Positions 1 to 7,980 of a stretch of DNA of 64,000 nt are shown piece by piece. The notes beneath the pieces are model-generated. The model was not told the DNA's origin, did not search any database, and saw nothing but the letters and a program-made list of their open reading frames with translations. This DNA comes from Massilia pinisoli. Its GTDB lineage: Bacteria; Pseudomonadota; Gammaproteobacteria; Burkholderiales; Burkholderiaceae_D. Both the position numbers and the translations under genes were made by a program. Position 1 is the first letter of the stretch. The number at the start of each line of letters is the position of its first letter. The stretch lies in assembly GCF_024753285.1 (NCBI RefSeq), contig NZ_JANUGW010000005.1, forward strand, positions 186,001 through 250,000, read 5' to 3'.

Positions 1-1402
1 TGTCATACGTAAATGGCGCGTTCGGCGTGCTCCAGTAGAATGGGCTCAGGCCGTGGGCGCGGGCGGAATCGCCCACGAACTTGTTCCAGTAGAGCGCGGA
101 TGCGCTGTTCCACGTCTTCGCATCGCCCGTCAGGCCCGGCGTCGACGCGGCCTGGAATTCGCCGATCAGCACGGGGATGCCCTTGTCGACGAACTGTTCC
201 TTCAACTGCTGGAATCCCCAGTCGATGTCGCCCTCCTCGCCGAACGTGGCGTTGCGGGTCGGGTCGGCCGGGTTGTGGTAGGCAGTGCCCCAGTAATAGA
301 TGGCCTTGCCCCACGATTGGTCGTCGTGGATGATCGTGAACAGCGACGGCGTGTAGTTGTGGAACTCGAGCATCACGCGGTGCGTCGTCGAATCGGTCGG
401 CATCGCGGTGATCCACGACGCGTCGCCCTGGATCGGCAGGATGAGCCAGCGGTTGGCGTTCTTGCCGCCGGCGGCACGGACCGTGTCGACGAAGCTCTGG
501 TAATACGCGAACAGCGTCTTCATCTTCGTGGGCGTCTTGATGTCCGGCTCGTTCGCGGCCGCGAACAGCAGATGGTTGTCGTAGCCGGCGAACGCGGTGG
601 CGATCTGCGACCAGACATCGCGGTACTTGGCGTCGAGGGCCGGGTCGACCGTGTCGCCGATATTGCTGTCGAACCAGCCATTGTCCCAGTGGACGTTGAT
701 CATGACATACATGCCGGCGGCGATACTCGAGTCCACGGCCTGCTTGACCTTGGCCATGTACGCGGGATCGATCTTTCCGGTGACCTTGTCGGCATTCGAC
801 ACCCAGGCGCAAGGGATACGCACGGCGTTGAATCCGGCCGCCGCGGCGCTCGTGAACACGGCCGCGGTCGGCACGGAATAGCCCCAGACGGCTTCCAGCG
901 AATTGCCGAGGTTGAAGCCATATGTGGGCATCGGCAGCGGCACGTCGTCGCCGGCGGGGGTCGCGGCCTGCACGGCGACCGAACTGCTGGACAGCGTCGT
1001 GCCACCCGGCTTGTCGAGGACCGTGACGGCCCGGGTGCCAGCCACGCCCACCGGCGTGCACTTGAAGTGCACTTCGGTGGTGCTGGTGGAGACCGTGTTC
1101 ATGTCGGCGCAGCCGGGCACGGCCAGCGTCACGCCGGCAGGCAGGTTGCTGCCCGTGACCTGGAAATAGGCCTGCTGGTTCAGACGCGGACTGGCTGCCG
1201 TCGCGAAATCGGCACCGGTCGCGTTCACGGCGCTGACGCTGGTTACCGCCGGCGGGCTCGGCGTTCCCGTTCCGGCGGAGCCACCCGTGCCGGTCGTGCC
1301 ACCCGTGCTGCTCGTGCCCGCCGAGGCCCCACCGCCACCACCACCACATCCTGCCAGCGCCGTGGCAACGGCAACCACGAGGCACATCATTCTCTTGTTC
1401 AT
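1..1402 (-). CDS. GH5-family glycoside hydrolase (cellulase-like) lipoprotein, 3' end cut by window
   Basis: A secreted endoglucanase-type enzyme is predicted; 467 residues are visible and the C-terminus lies beyond position 1. The ATG at 1402 is preceded by GGTGGAG eight bases upstream. The N-terminus is a lipoprotein signal with lipobox LAG-C at Cys19, then a Gly/Ser/Thr linker, an Ig-like/IPT-like beta domain (about residues 45-140) and the catalytic barrel starting at GFNLGNSLEA. The GH5 signature is visible: the HW of NVHWDNGW, the acid/base in AANEPD (Glu285), EFHNYTP, and the nucleophile in LIGEFQA (Glu415). The exact substrate (cellulose, mannan, xyloglucan) cannot be read from the sequence. 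It is transcribed away from the tRNA-Asn genes and appears to have its own promoter. Confidence 0.88.
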   Translation of the reverse strand, partial: MNKRMMCLVVAVATALAGCGGGGGGASAGTSSTGGTTGTGGSAGTGTPSPPAVTSVSAVNATGADFATAASPRLNQQAYFQVTGSNLPAGVTLAVPGCADMNTVSTSTTEVHFKCTPVGVAGTRAVTVLDKPGGTTLSSSSVAVQAATPAGDDVPLPMPTYGFNLGNSLEAVWGYSVPTAAVFTSAAAAGFNAVRIPCAWVSNADKVTGKIDPAYMAKVKQAVDSSIAAGMYVMINVHWDNGWFDSNIGDTVDPALDAKYRDVWSQIATAFAGYDNHLLFAAANEPDIKTPTKMKTLFAYYQSFVDTVRAAGGKNANRWLILPIQGDASWITAMPTDSTTHRVMLEFHNYTPSLFTIIHDDQSWGKAIYYWGTAYHNPADPTRNATFGEEGDIDWGFQQLKEQFVDKGIPVLIGEFQAASTPGLTGDAKTWNSASALYWNKFVGDSARAHGLSPFYWSTPNAPFTYD

Positions 1403-1440
1403 CTCCATCACTCCACCAGTTTCAACGGACCAAAGAACAC

Positions 1441-1469
1441 ATCATTGGCAATCGTGCGGATGAGTTCAA
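1441..1469 (-). promoter_or_regulatory. Candidate sigma-70 promoter of the GH5 gene
   Basis: On the minus strand TTGAAC (1469-1464) and AATGAT (1446-1441) are separated by exactly 17 bases and lie about 40 bases upstream of the GH5 start codon. Each hexamer resembles the consensus but neither is perfect, so this is a prediction from spacing and similarity only. Confidence 0.4.
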
Positions 1470-1554
1470 TTCCGTTTTTCGACAAGTGGCCTCGAAAATC
1501 CCGCGACGTGGAACGTGGCCGGCCTGGCCGGCAAGGACGCCGGCCGCCAAAACG

Positions 1555-1582
1555 AAAAAAGGGCATCGATTTCTCGATGTCC
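1555..1582 (-). terminator. Intrinsic terminator after the tRNA-Asn pair
   Basis: On the minus strand a stem GGACATCGA / TCGATGCCC with one A-C mismatch and a GAAA tetraloop is followed by TTTTTT. It sits 12 bases past the 3' end of the downstream tRNA-Asn and closes that transcript. Confidence 0.8.
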
Positions 1583-1594
1583 TTTCTTGAATTC

Positions 1595-1670
1595 TGGCTC
1601 CCCGACCTGGACTCGAACCAGGGACCTGCGGATTAACAGTCCGTCGCTCTACCGACTGAGCTATCAGGGA
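1595..1670 (-). tRNA. tRNA-Asn (anticodon GTT), copy 2 in transcription order
   Basis: The 76-nt minus-strand sequence begins TCCCTGATAGCTCAG and ends TCGGGGAGCCA. The anticodon loop CTGTTAA carries GTT, the T-loop is GGTTCGAGTCC and CCA is encoded. The acceptor stem pairs fully with one T-G wobble. It is identical to the copy at 1756-1831. Confidence 0.97.
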
Positions 1671-1755
1671 ATAGGTGTTGCTATTATAGCGTCCGGCAGC
1701 GCGCTTGCACAGGCAAGGTTGCCAATTGTGCACGCACTACCGAGGCTTTGAATCT

Positions 1756-1831
1756 TGGCTCCCCGACCTGGACTCGAACCAGGGACCTGCGGATTAACAG
1801 TCCGTCGCTCTACCGACTGAGCTATCAGGGA
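1756..1831 (-). tRNA. tRNA-Asn (anticodon GTT), copy 1 in transcription order
   Basis: This is a second complete 76-nt tRNA-Asn, base for base identical to the one at 1595-1670 and 85 bases upstream of it in transcription order. The anticodon is GTT and CCA is encoded. The flanks differ beyond one or two bases, so the identity is confined to the tRNA. Both copies probably share one transcript ending at the terminator near 1555. Confidence 0.97.
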
Positions 1832-1837
1832 AAAGAT

Positions 1838-1867
1838 CTTTCGCTACGACAGATGCCGCAGCGAAAG
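1838..1867 (-). terminator. Hairpin after the aminotransferase gene, likely terminator
   Basis: An 8-bp perfect inverted repeat (CTTTCGCT / AGCGAAAG) with a 14-base loop lies between the aminotransferase stop codon and the first tRNA-Asn. On the minus strand it is followed by ATCTTTT. It could end the aminotransferase transcript, or act as a processing hairpin if the tRNAs are read through from that gene. Confidence 0.5.
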
Positions 1868-1877
1868 AAGCAAGAGT

Positions 1878-3089
1878 TTAGAGAACTTTTGCGATCGCGT
1901 CAACGACGGTATCGATGTTCTTCGAGTTCAGCGCGGCCACGCAGATGCGGCCCGTGTCCACGGCGTAGATCGATTCTGCACGCAGCTTCTCGACTTGCTG
2001 CTTCGTCAGGCCCGAGTACGAGAACATGCCGACCTGCTGGCGCACGAACGCAAAGTCCGAACCCGGTGCCTTGGCGGCCAGCTTCTTCACCAGTTCTTCG
2101 CGCATCTGCTTGATGCGGACGCGCATGCCGGCCAGCTCGTCTTCCCACAGCTGACGCAGTTCCGGCGTCGACAGGACGGTCGCGACGACCTTGCCGCCGT
2201 GCGTCGGCGGGTTCGAGTAGTTGGTGCGGACGATGCGCTTCAGCTGCGACAGCAGGCGAGCGGCCTCTTCCGCCGTCGCGGCGACGACGGACAGCGCGCC
2301 CACGCGCTCGCCGTACAGCGAGAACGACTTCGAGAACGAGTTCGACACGAGCAGCGGGCCGGCGGTGTTGGTGAAGCGGCGCACGACGGCGCCGTCTTCC
2401 GCGATGCCGTCGCCGAAGCCCTGGTAGGCCATGTCGAGGAACGGGATCAGGTTGTTGGCGCGCACGACGTCGATCACCTGGCCCCACTGGTCGGCGTTCA
2501 GTTCGGCGCCGGTCGGGTTGTGGCAGCAGGCGTGCAACACGACGATCGAACCTTCCGGCATCGCTTTCAAGGCGGCCAGCATCGCGTCGAAGTTGACGCC
2601 GTGCGTGGCTGCGTCGTAGTAGGCGTAGTTGTTGACGGTGAAACCGGCGCTTTCGAACAGCGCGCGGTGGTTTTCCCAGCTCGGATCGCTGATGTAGACT
2701 TGCGAATCCGGCGAGAAGCGCTTCAGGAAGTCGGCGCCGATCTTCAGCGCGCCGGTGCCGCCCAGGGCTTGCACCGTGACGGCACGTTTCTCTTGAATTA
2801 CGGCGCTGTCGGCACCAAATACGAGTTCTTGCACAGCCTTGTCGTACGCGCCCAGGCCTTCGATCGGCAGATAGGTACGCGGCGTCGGCTGTTCCATCAG
2901 CTTCGCTTCCGCTTTCTGAACGCATTGCAGCAGCGGCACTTTCCCGTTGTCATCATAGTAGACGCCCACGCCCAGATTGATCTTGGCGGGGTTGGTATCT
3001 GCGTTGAAGGCCTCGGTGATGCCGAGGATCGGATCGCGGGGAGCCATAGCGATGGCGCTGAAGATGCTGGCAGAAGCTGGGGAATTCAT
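1878..3089 (-). CDS. tyrB: Class I aromatic amino acid / aspartate aminotransferase
   Basis: This PLP enzyme transfers amino groups between aromatic amino acids or aspartate and 2-oxoglutarate in the cytoplasm. The 403-residue protein matches the family length when started at the ATG at 3089 (MNSPASASIF); an in-frame extension to 3230 has no family support. Visible landmarks are the cofactor-stacking Trp138 in DPSWENH, Asn191 in CHNPTG, Asp219 in FLDMAYQG, the Schiff-base Lys254 in SNSFSKSFSLYG and the phosphate-binding Arg262. Sequence alone does not separate TyrB from AspC specificity. The gene is divergent from uvrB across 107 bp and followed by a hairpin and two tRNA-Asn genes. Confidence 0.88.
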   Translation of the reverse strand: MNSPASASIFSAIAMAPRDPILGITEAFNADTNPAKINLGVGVYYDDNGKVPLLQCVQKAEAKLMEQPTPRTYLPIEGLGAYDKAVQELVFGADSAVIQEKRAVTVQALGGTGALKIGADFLKRFSPDSQVYISDPSWENHRALFESAGFTVNNYAYYDAATHGVNFDAMLAALKAMPEGSIVVLHACCHNPTGAELNADQWGQVIDVVRANNLIPFLDMAYQGFGDGIAEDGAVVRRFTNTAGPLLVSNSFSKSFSLYGERVGALSVVAATAEEAARLLSQLKRIVRTNYSNPPTHGGKVVATVLSTPELRQLWEDELAGMRVRIKQMREELVKKLAAKAPGSDFAFVRQQVGMFSYSGLTKQQVEKLRAESIYAVDTGRICVAALNSKNIDTVVDAIAKVL

Positions 3090-3196
3090 CGTGATAAACT
3101 TGGTTTGTCGGCTGGGTTCGCAGCGGTTGTATAGATAGGCGGTCTGGACCGTGCCAGATCGCAAGCGGATTCTCATTCTAGCAAAGGTCTGATCCA

Positions 3197-5293
3197 ATGG
3201 CAGATTTATCGGTTGCAAATTCACCAGCACCCACCGTCATCACGTACCCGAATTCACCATTCAAGCTGCACCAGCCCTTCCCACCGGCCGGCGACCAGCC
3301 AACGGCGATCGAAGGGCTGATCGACGGTATCGAAGACGGCCTGATGTACCAGACGCTGCTCGGCGTGACCGGTTCCGGCAAGACATACACGATGGCCAAC
3401 GTCATCGCGCGCGCGGGCCGGCCCGCCATCGTGTTCGCTCCGAACAAGACGCTCGCGGCCCAGCTGTACGCGGAGTTCCGCGAGTTCTTCCCGCAGAATG
3501 CCGTCGAGTACTTCGTCTCCTACTACGACTACTACCAGCCGGAAGCGTACGTGCCGCAGCGCGACCTGTTCATCGAGAAGGACTCGTCGATCAACGAGCA
3601 CATCGAGCAGATGCGCCTGTCGTGCACGAAGTCGCTGATGGAACGGCGCGACGTCGTCATCGTCGCCACCGTGTCCGCGATCTACGGTATCGGTAATCCG
3701 AACGAGTACCACAAGATGATTCTCACGTTGCGCACGGGCGACAAGGTCGCGCAGCGCGACGTCATCGCGCGCCTGATCCAGATGCAGTACACGCGCAACG
3801 AGATGGACTTCGCGCGCGGCACGTTCCGCGTCCGCGGCGACACGATCGACATCTTCCCGGCCGAGCACGCCGAACTCGCGATCCGCGTCGAGATGTTCGA
3901 CGACGAGATCGAATCGCTGCAACTGTTCGACCCGCTGACGGGCAAGGTCCGGCAGAAGATCCCGCGCTTCACCGTGTACCCTGGCTCGCACTACGTCACG
4001 GGCCGCGCCACCGTGCTGAAGGCCGTCGACTCCATCAAGGCCGAGCTGCGCGACCGCCTGGAAGAATTCCGCCAGCAGGGCAAGCTGCTGGAAGAGCAGC
4101 GCCTCGAACAGCGCACGCGCTTCGACCTCGAGATGCTGGCCGAAGTCGGTTTTACCAAGGGCATCGAGAACTATTCGCGCCACCTGTCCGGCTCGATGCC
4201 GGGCGAGCCGCCGCCCACGTTGATCGACTATCTGCCCAAGGACGCGCTCATGTTCATGGACGAGTCGCACGTGATGATCGGCCAGTTGAACGCCATGTAC
4301 AACGGCGACCGTTCGCGCAAGGTGAACCTCGTCGACTACGGTTTCCGCCTGCCGTCCGCGCTCGACAACCGGCCGCTGAAATTCTCGGAATTCGAGAACA
4401 AGATGCGCCAGTGTATTTTCGTCTCCGCGACCCCGGCCGACTACGAAAAGGAAAAAGCCGACAACGTGGTCGAGCAGGTCGTGCGCCCGACGGGCCTCGT
4501 CGATCCGCAGGTCATCGTGAAACCCGCGCGTTCGCAGGTGGACGACCTGATGGGCGAGATCACGGACCGCATCAAGAAGGACGAGCGCGTGCTCGTCACG
4601 ACGCTGACGAAGCGCATGGCCGAACAGCTGACGGAATACCTGTCCGACCACGGCATCAAGGTGCGCTACCTGCACAGCGACATCGACACGGTGGAACGCG
4701 TGGAAATCCTGCGCGACCTGCGCCTCGGCACGTTCGACGTTGTGGTCGGCATCAACCTGCTGCGCGAGGGCCTCGACCTGCCGGAAGTGTCGCTCGTGGC
4801 CGTGCTGGACGCCGACAAGGAAGGCTTCCTGCGCTCGGAACGCTCGCTGATCCAGACCATCGGCCGCGCGGCGCGTAATCTGAACGGCGTCGCGATCCTG
4901 TACGCGGACCAGATCACGGATTCGATGAAGCGCGCGATCGACGAGACGGAACGCCGCCGCGCGAAGCAGATCGCGTTCAACGAGGCGAACGGCATCATCC
5001 CGAAGGGCGTGCAGAAGAAGATCAAGGAGATGATCGACGGCGTCTACAGCGCGGCCGCGCAGAAGGCCATGCTGAACGACGTCGGCCTGTCGGAAGACGC
5101 GGCGAAGGTCGAGGGCATGAGCGAGAAGCAGATTTCGAAAGAGATCAAGCGCCTCGAAAAGCTCATGGTCGACCACGCCAAGAACCTCGAGTTCGAGAAG
5201 GCCGCGCAGGTGCGCGATCAACTGCACGTCCTCAAGCAACAGGCGTTCGGCGCGCCGGGGGCGGACAACGTGGTGTCCATCCTCGGCAAGTGA
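3197..5293 (+). CDS. uvrB: Excinuclease ABC subunit B
   Basis: UvrB is the damage-verifying helicase of nucleotide excision repair; it is loaded by UvrA and recruits UvrC. The 698-residue protein is full length. It has Walker A GVTGSGKT (residues 56-63), the tyrosine-rich beta-hairpin [13 protein letters not shown] that clamps DNA, the DESH helicase motif in [18 protein letters not shown] (motif VI) and a C-terminal UVR domain (about 640-682) that binds UvrC. AAAGG lies nine bases before the ATG. No clear LexA box (CTGT-N8-ACAG) is visible in the 107-bp upstream gap. The stop codon lies one base from the end of the convergent lysR gene. Confidence 0.98.
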   Translation: MADLSVANSPAPTVITYPNSPFKLHQPFPPAGDQPTAIEGLIDGIEDGLMYQTLLGVTGSGKTYTMANVIARAGRPAIVFAPNKTLAAQLYAEFREFFPQNAVEYFVSYYDYYQPEAYVPQRDLFIEKDSSINEHIEQMRLSCTKSLMERRDVVIVATVSAIYGIGNPNEYHKMILTLRTGDKVAQRDVIARLIQMQYTRNEMDFARGTFRVRGDTIDIFPAEHAELAIRVEMFDDEIESLQLFDPLTGKVRQKIPRFTVYPGSHYVTGRATVLKAVDSIKAELRDRLEEFRQQGKLLEEQRLEQRTRFDLEMLAEVGFTKGIENYSRHLSGSMPGEPPPTLIDYLPKDALMFMDESHVMIGQLNAMYNGDRSRKVNLVDYGFRLPSALDNRPLKFSEFENKMRQCIFVSATPADYEKEKADNVVEQVVRPTGLVDPQVIVKPARSQVDDLMGEITDRIKKDERVLVTTLTKRMAEQLTEYLSDHGIKVRYLHSDIDTVERVEILRDLRLGTFDVVVGINLLREGLDLPEVSLVAVLDADKEGFLRSERSLIQTIGRAARNLNGVAILYADQITDSMKRAIDETERRRAKQIAFNEANGIIPKGVQKKIKEMIDGVYSAAAQKAMLNDVGLSEDAAKVEGMSEKQISKEIKRLEKLMVDHAKNLEFEKAAQVRDQLHVLKQQAFGAPGADNVVSILGK

Positions 5294-5294
5294 G

Positions 5295-6191
5295 TCACCC
5301 CACCCTCGCCGTGCAGTAATCGATAAATGCCCGCAACTTCGCGGGCATTTGTCTTCTTGTCGGGTAGTACAGGTGAAAGCCCGCGAACGTGGGCCAGCAC
5401 GCAGGCAGCACGGGCACCAGCCTGCCGGCCGCGACGTCCGCCTCCACCTGCCGGGCAAACACGAACGCGATGCCGACGCCGTCGAGTGCGGCGCTGGCCA
5501 TCGCGACGCTGCTCGTCACGATCAAAGGCCCGTTCACTTCCACCTCGATCAACTGATCGTCGCGCATCAGCTCCCACCGGTAGATCGTATTGCTCTTGCG
5601 GAAGCGGAAGCGGATGCAGTCGTGCTGCTGCAATGCCTCGATGGAGTCCGGCAGCCCGCGCCGCGCCACGTAGTCCGGCGACGCCACCATGCACATCGTC
5701 TCCTCGCGCGTCAGCGGCACGGTCACCATGTCGACCTGGACGGACTCGCCCAGCCGCACGCCTGCGTCGAAGCCGCCGGCCACGATGTCGACGAAGCTGT
5801 CGTCCAGGTCCAGCTCGACCTTGATGGCCGGATGGCGCGCCAGGAAGCCCGGCAGCAGCGGCCGCAGATACGCGGCGTACACGATGTTCGCCATGTTCAG
5901 CCGCAAGGTGCCGCTGACGCCGCGGCGATAGTCGTCCAGCTCGGCCGCCGCCTGCGTAAGCTCGGCCACGGCGGGCCCCACGCGCGCGAGAAATTGCTCC
6001 CCTGCTTCCGTCAGGCTCACGCTGCGCGTCGTCCGGTGCAACAGGCGCACGCCCAGCCGCTCCTCCAGTTGCCGCATGGTCTGGCTGACGGCCGATGGCG
6101 TCACTTCCAGCAGCGCGGCCGCGGCCGTGAAATTGCCCTGCCTGGCGACGGTGGCGAACGCGAGCAGGCCGTCCAGTTGCGTGAGTTTCAT
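5295..6191 (-). CDS. LysR-family transcriptional regulator
   Basis: The 298-residue protein has the N-terminal winged HTH of LysR regulators (residues 3-62, with FTAAAALLEVTPSAVSQTMR as recognition region and RLLHRTTRSVSLTEAG after it) and a periplasmic-binding-protein-like effector domain (about 90-295). It belongs to the subgroup often found divergent from oxidoreductases. It is divergent from the aldo/keto reductase across 99 bp and probably controls that gene and itself, an inference from context. Its last codons contain the uvrB terminator hairpin. Confidence 0.93.
   Translation of the reverse strand: MKLTQLDGLLAFATVARQGNFTAAAALLEVTPSAVSQTMRQLEERLGVRLLHRTTRSVSLTEAGEQFLARVGPAVAELTQAAAELDDYRRGVSGTLRLNMANIVYAAYLRPLLPGFLARHPAIKVELDLDDSFVDIVAGGFDAGVRLGESVQVDMVTVPLTREETMCMVASPDYVARRGLPDSIEALQQHDCIRFRFRKSNTIYRWELMRDDQLIEVEVNGPLIVTSSVAMASAALDGVGIAFVFARQVEADVAAGRLVPVLPACWPTFAGFHLYYPTRRQMPAKLRAFIDYCTARVG
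5325..5350 (+). terminator. Perfect 10-bp hairpin, uvrB terminator inside the lysR 3' coding end
   Basis: AAATGCCCGC and GCGGGCATTT form a perfect 10-bp stem with the loop AACTTC, followed on the plus strand by GTCTTCTT and beginning 31 bases after the uvrB stop codon. The same bases encode in-frame residues close to the C-terminus of the convergent LysR protein, so the hairpin is both coding sequence and probable terminator. Confidence 0.65.
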
Positions 6192-6290
6192 TATGAAGCG
6201 TAGCTTAATAAGGATTGAAGATTATCCCGCTTTTTCTTCCTTATCGCGCGAATTACGATGTCGTTCATCCACCCAACGAGGAGAACGACG
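6192..6290. promoter_or_regulatory. Divergent lysR / aldo-keto reductase control region
   Basis: This 99-bp gap between two divergent starts is more AT-rich than its surroundings. It holds an inverted repeat ATAAGGA (6208-6214) / TCCTTAT (6238-6244) that could be a LysR-type operator, and a strong GAGGAG ribosome binding site before the reductase ATG. No convincing -35/-10 pair was identified. Confidence 0.4.
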
Positions 6291-7394
6291 ATGAACCAAC
6301 CGATCTACTACACCCTCGGCCGCACGGGCCTGCGCGTGAGCCGCCTGTCGCTGGGCGCGATGACCTTCGGCACGGAATGGGGCTGGGGTTCGGACAAGGC
6401 GGCGGCGGAAACGGTGTTCAACCTGTACCGCGACCACGGCGGCAACTTCATCGACACGGCCGACGTGTACACGAACGGTACCAGCGAGACGTGGCTGGGC
6501 GAATTCATCAAGTCCAGCAGATCACGCGACGAGCTCGTCCTCGCGAGCAAGTACACGTTCAACCTGGCGGCCGCGAATGCCAACGGCGGCGGCAACGGCC
6601 GCAAGAACCTGATGCGCGCTGTCGCGAACTCCCTCAAGCGCCTGCAAACGGATTACCTGGATGTGTTCTACGTGCACGCCTGGGACCAGTTGACACCCGT
6701 CGAGGAAGTGATGCGCACGTTGGACGACCTCGTCCGTGCCGGCAAGATCCGCCACATCGGCCTGTCCGACGTGCCCGCGTGGTACGCGGCCCGCGCCCAG
6801 ACGCTGGCCGAGTGGCGCGGCTACGAGCCGGGGTCGGCCCTGCAACTGCAGTACTCGCTCGTCGAACGCAACATCGAACACGAATACCAGCGCCTGGCCA
6901 CGGAACTGGGCATGGGCATCACCGTGTGGAGCCCGCTGGCCAGTGGCCTGCTCGCGGGCCGCTACCGCCGCGACGGCGCCTCGGAAGGCCGGCTCGCCGC
7001 GATGCAGGGCAATGGCAACCCGGCGTTCCAGCACCTCACCGAACGCAATTTCCAGATCGTCGACGAACTGGCAAAAGTCGCGGATGCCGTCGGCCGGCCG
7101 CTGGCGCAAGTTGCCCTCAACTGGGTCGCGAACCGCCCGGGCGTGGCCAGCGTGATCGTCGGTGCGTCGCGGCCGGAGCAAATGACGACCAACCTCTGCG
7201 CGCTCGACTTCGAGCTGCCCGCCGAACTCGTCCAGCGCCTGGACGACGCCAGCCGGCCGGCAACGCCGTTCCCCTACTACTTCTTCACGAATGCGATGCA
7301 GGGGATGATGTACGGCGGCGCCCGCGTCGGCGACAAGCCGGCCGGCTATCGCGCGCCCGTGCTCGTGGAGGGCACGGGCAGCGGGGTCGAATGA
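6291..7394 (+). CDS. Aldo/keto reductase, voltage-gated K+ channel beta-subunit type
   Basis: This is an NADPH-dependent carbonyl reductase of the AKR superfamily (367 residues). The ATG at 6291 is chosen because GAGGAG precedes it by seven bases; an upstream in-frame ATG at 6258 has no such site. The catalytic tetrad is visible as Asp55 and Tyr60 (FIDTADVY), Lys87 (LASKYTF) and His129 (FYVHAWD), and the C-terminal half has the cofactor motif SVIVGASRPEQ. The physiological substrate is unknown. The divergent LysR gene is the likely regulator. The stop codon abuts the end of the convergent PEP-CTERM gene. Confidence 0.93.
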   Translation: MNQPIYYTLGRTGLRVSRLSLGAMTFGTEWGWGSDKAAAETVFNLYRDHGGNFIDTADVYTNGTSETWLGEFIKSSRSRDELVLASKYTFNLAAANANGGGNGRKNLMRAVANSLKRLQTDYLDVFYVHAWDQLTPVEEVMRTLDDLVRAGKIRHIGLSDVPAWYAARAQTLAEWRGYEPGSALQLQYSLVERNIEHEYQRLATELGMGITVWSPLASGLLAGRYRRDGASEGRLAAMQGNGNPAFQHLTERNFQIVDELAKVADAVGRPLAQVALNWVANRPGVASVIVGASRPEQMTTNLCALDFELPAELVQRLDDASRPATPFPYYFFTNAMQGMMYGGARVGDKPAGYRAPVLVEGTGSGVE

Positions 7395-7946
7395 TCAGGT
7401 CGCTTCGACGGCATCCTCCTTTGCGACACGCCGGCGCCGGCGCGCGGCGCCCATGCCGGCCAGGCCGGCAGCCATCAGCGCAAGGCTGACCGGTTCCGGG
7501 ACGTCGGAGACCGCCACTCCCGTGAAGCCGGCACCGGCCGCGAGGAACGTCCCGGCCAGCCGCACGTCGTACGTGCCGCTCGTGATCGTGCCGCTGCCGG
7601 CGGCCAGGTCGCTCGTCAGCGACAAGGTGAGCGCATCGATCGGCGTCACGAAGTCGCCCGCGAAGAAGCCGAGGTCGGTGAACGCCAGCGAACCGGCCAC
7701 ATCGGGGAACACGGCGAACTTGAACCACGCGGGCTCCGGCGGCGTGTTGAACAGGAAGTCGTACAGGAACGTGTCGCCCGCCTGGGCGGCGGGTTCCGTG
7801 ATGCCGAAGTCCCAAGTCTGCGTCGTCGTCGGACCGAAGACGGGCACGACGAAGAACGCGTCGCTGAACGTCGGCGTGGCCGAGGCGTTGAAGACGGCGC
7901 AGGTCGCGAGCACGAAGCCCAACAAAGCGTGTTTGATCGATTTCAT
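7395..7946 (-). CDS. PEP-CTERM sorting domain protein, otherwise unknown
   Basis: The 183-residue exported protein has a signal peptide ending near NASAT (about residue 24) and a C-terminal PEP-CTERM tripartite tag: VPEPVSLALMAAGLAGMG followed by ARRRRR. Such tags are recognised by exosortase (EpsH/XrtA) in exopolysaccharide-producing betaproteobacteria; no exosortase gene is in the window. The middle region is a beta-rich domain without catalytic motifs. It lies 34 bp downstream of the S53 peptidase gene on the same strand and may be co-transcribed. Confidence 0.85.
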   Translation of the reverse strand: MKSIKHALLGFVLATCAVFNASATPTFSDAFFVVPVFGPTTTQTWDFGITEPAAQAGDTFLYDFLFNTPPEPAWFKFAVFPDVAGSLAFTDLGFFAGDFVTPIDALTLSLTSDLAAGSGTITSGTYDVRLAGTFLAAGAGFTGVAVSDVPEPVSLALMAAGLAGMGAARRRRRVAKEDAVEAT

Positions 7947-7980
7947 CGCAAGTCTTTCGTAAAGGTTGTCGGGCTGCGGG

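Noticed and set aside
3-1385. 460-codon minus-strand frame in the GH5 gene region
   Set aside because: The overlapping minus-strand frame starting at 1402 carries a lipoprotein signal and all GH5 motifs; this one is low complexity in another register.
3090-3196. LexA box upstream of uvrB
   Set aside because: No CTGT-N8-ACAG-like sequence could be found in the 107-bp gap.
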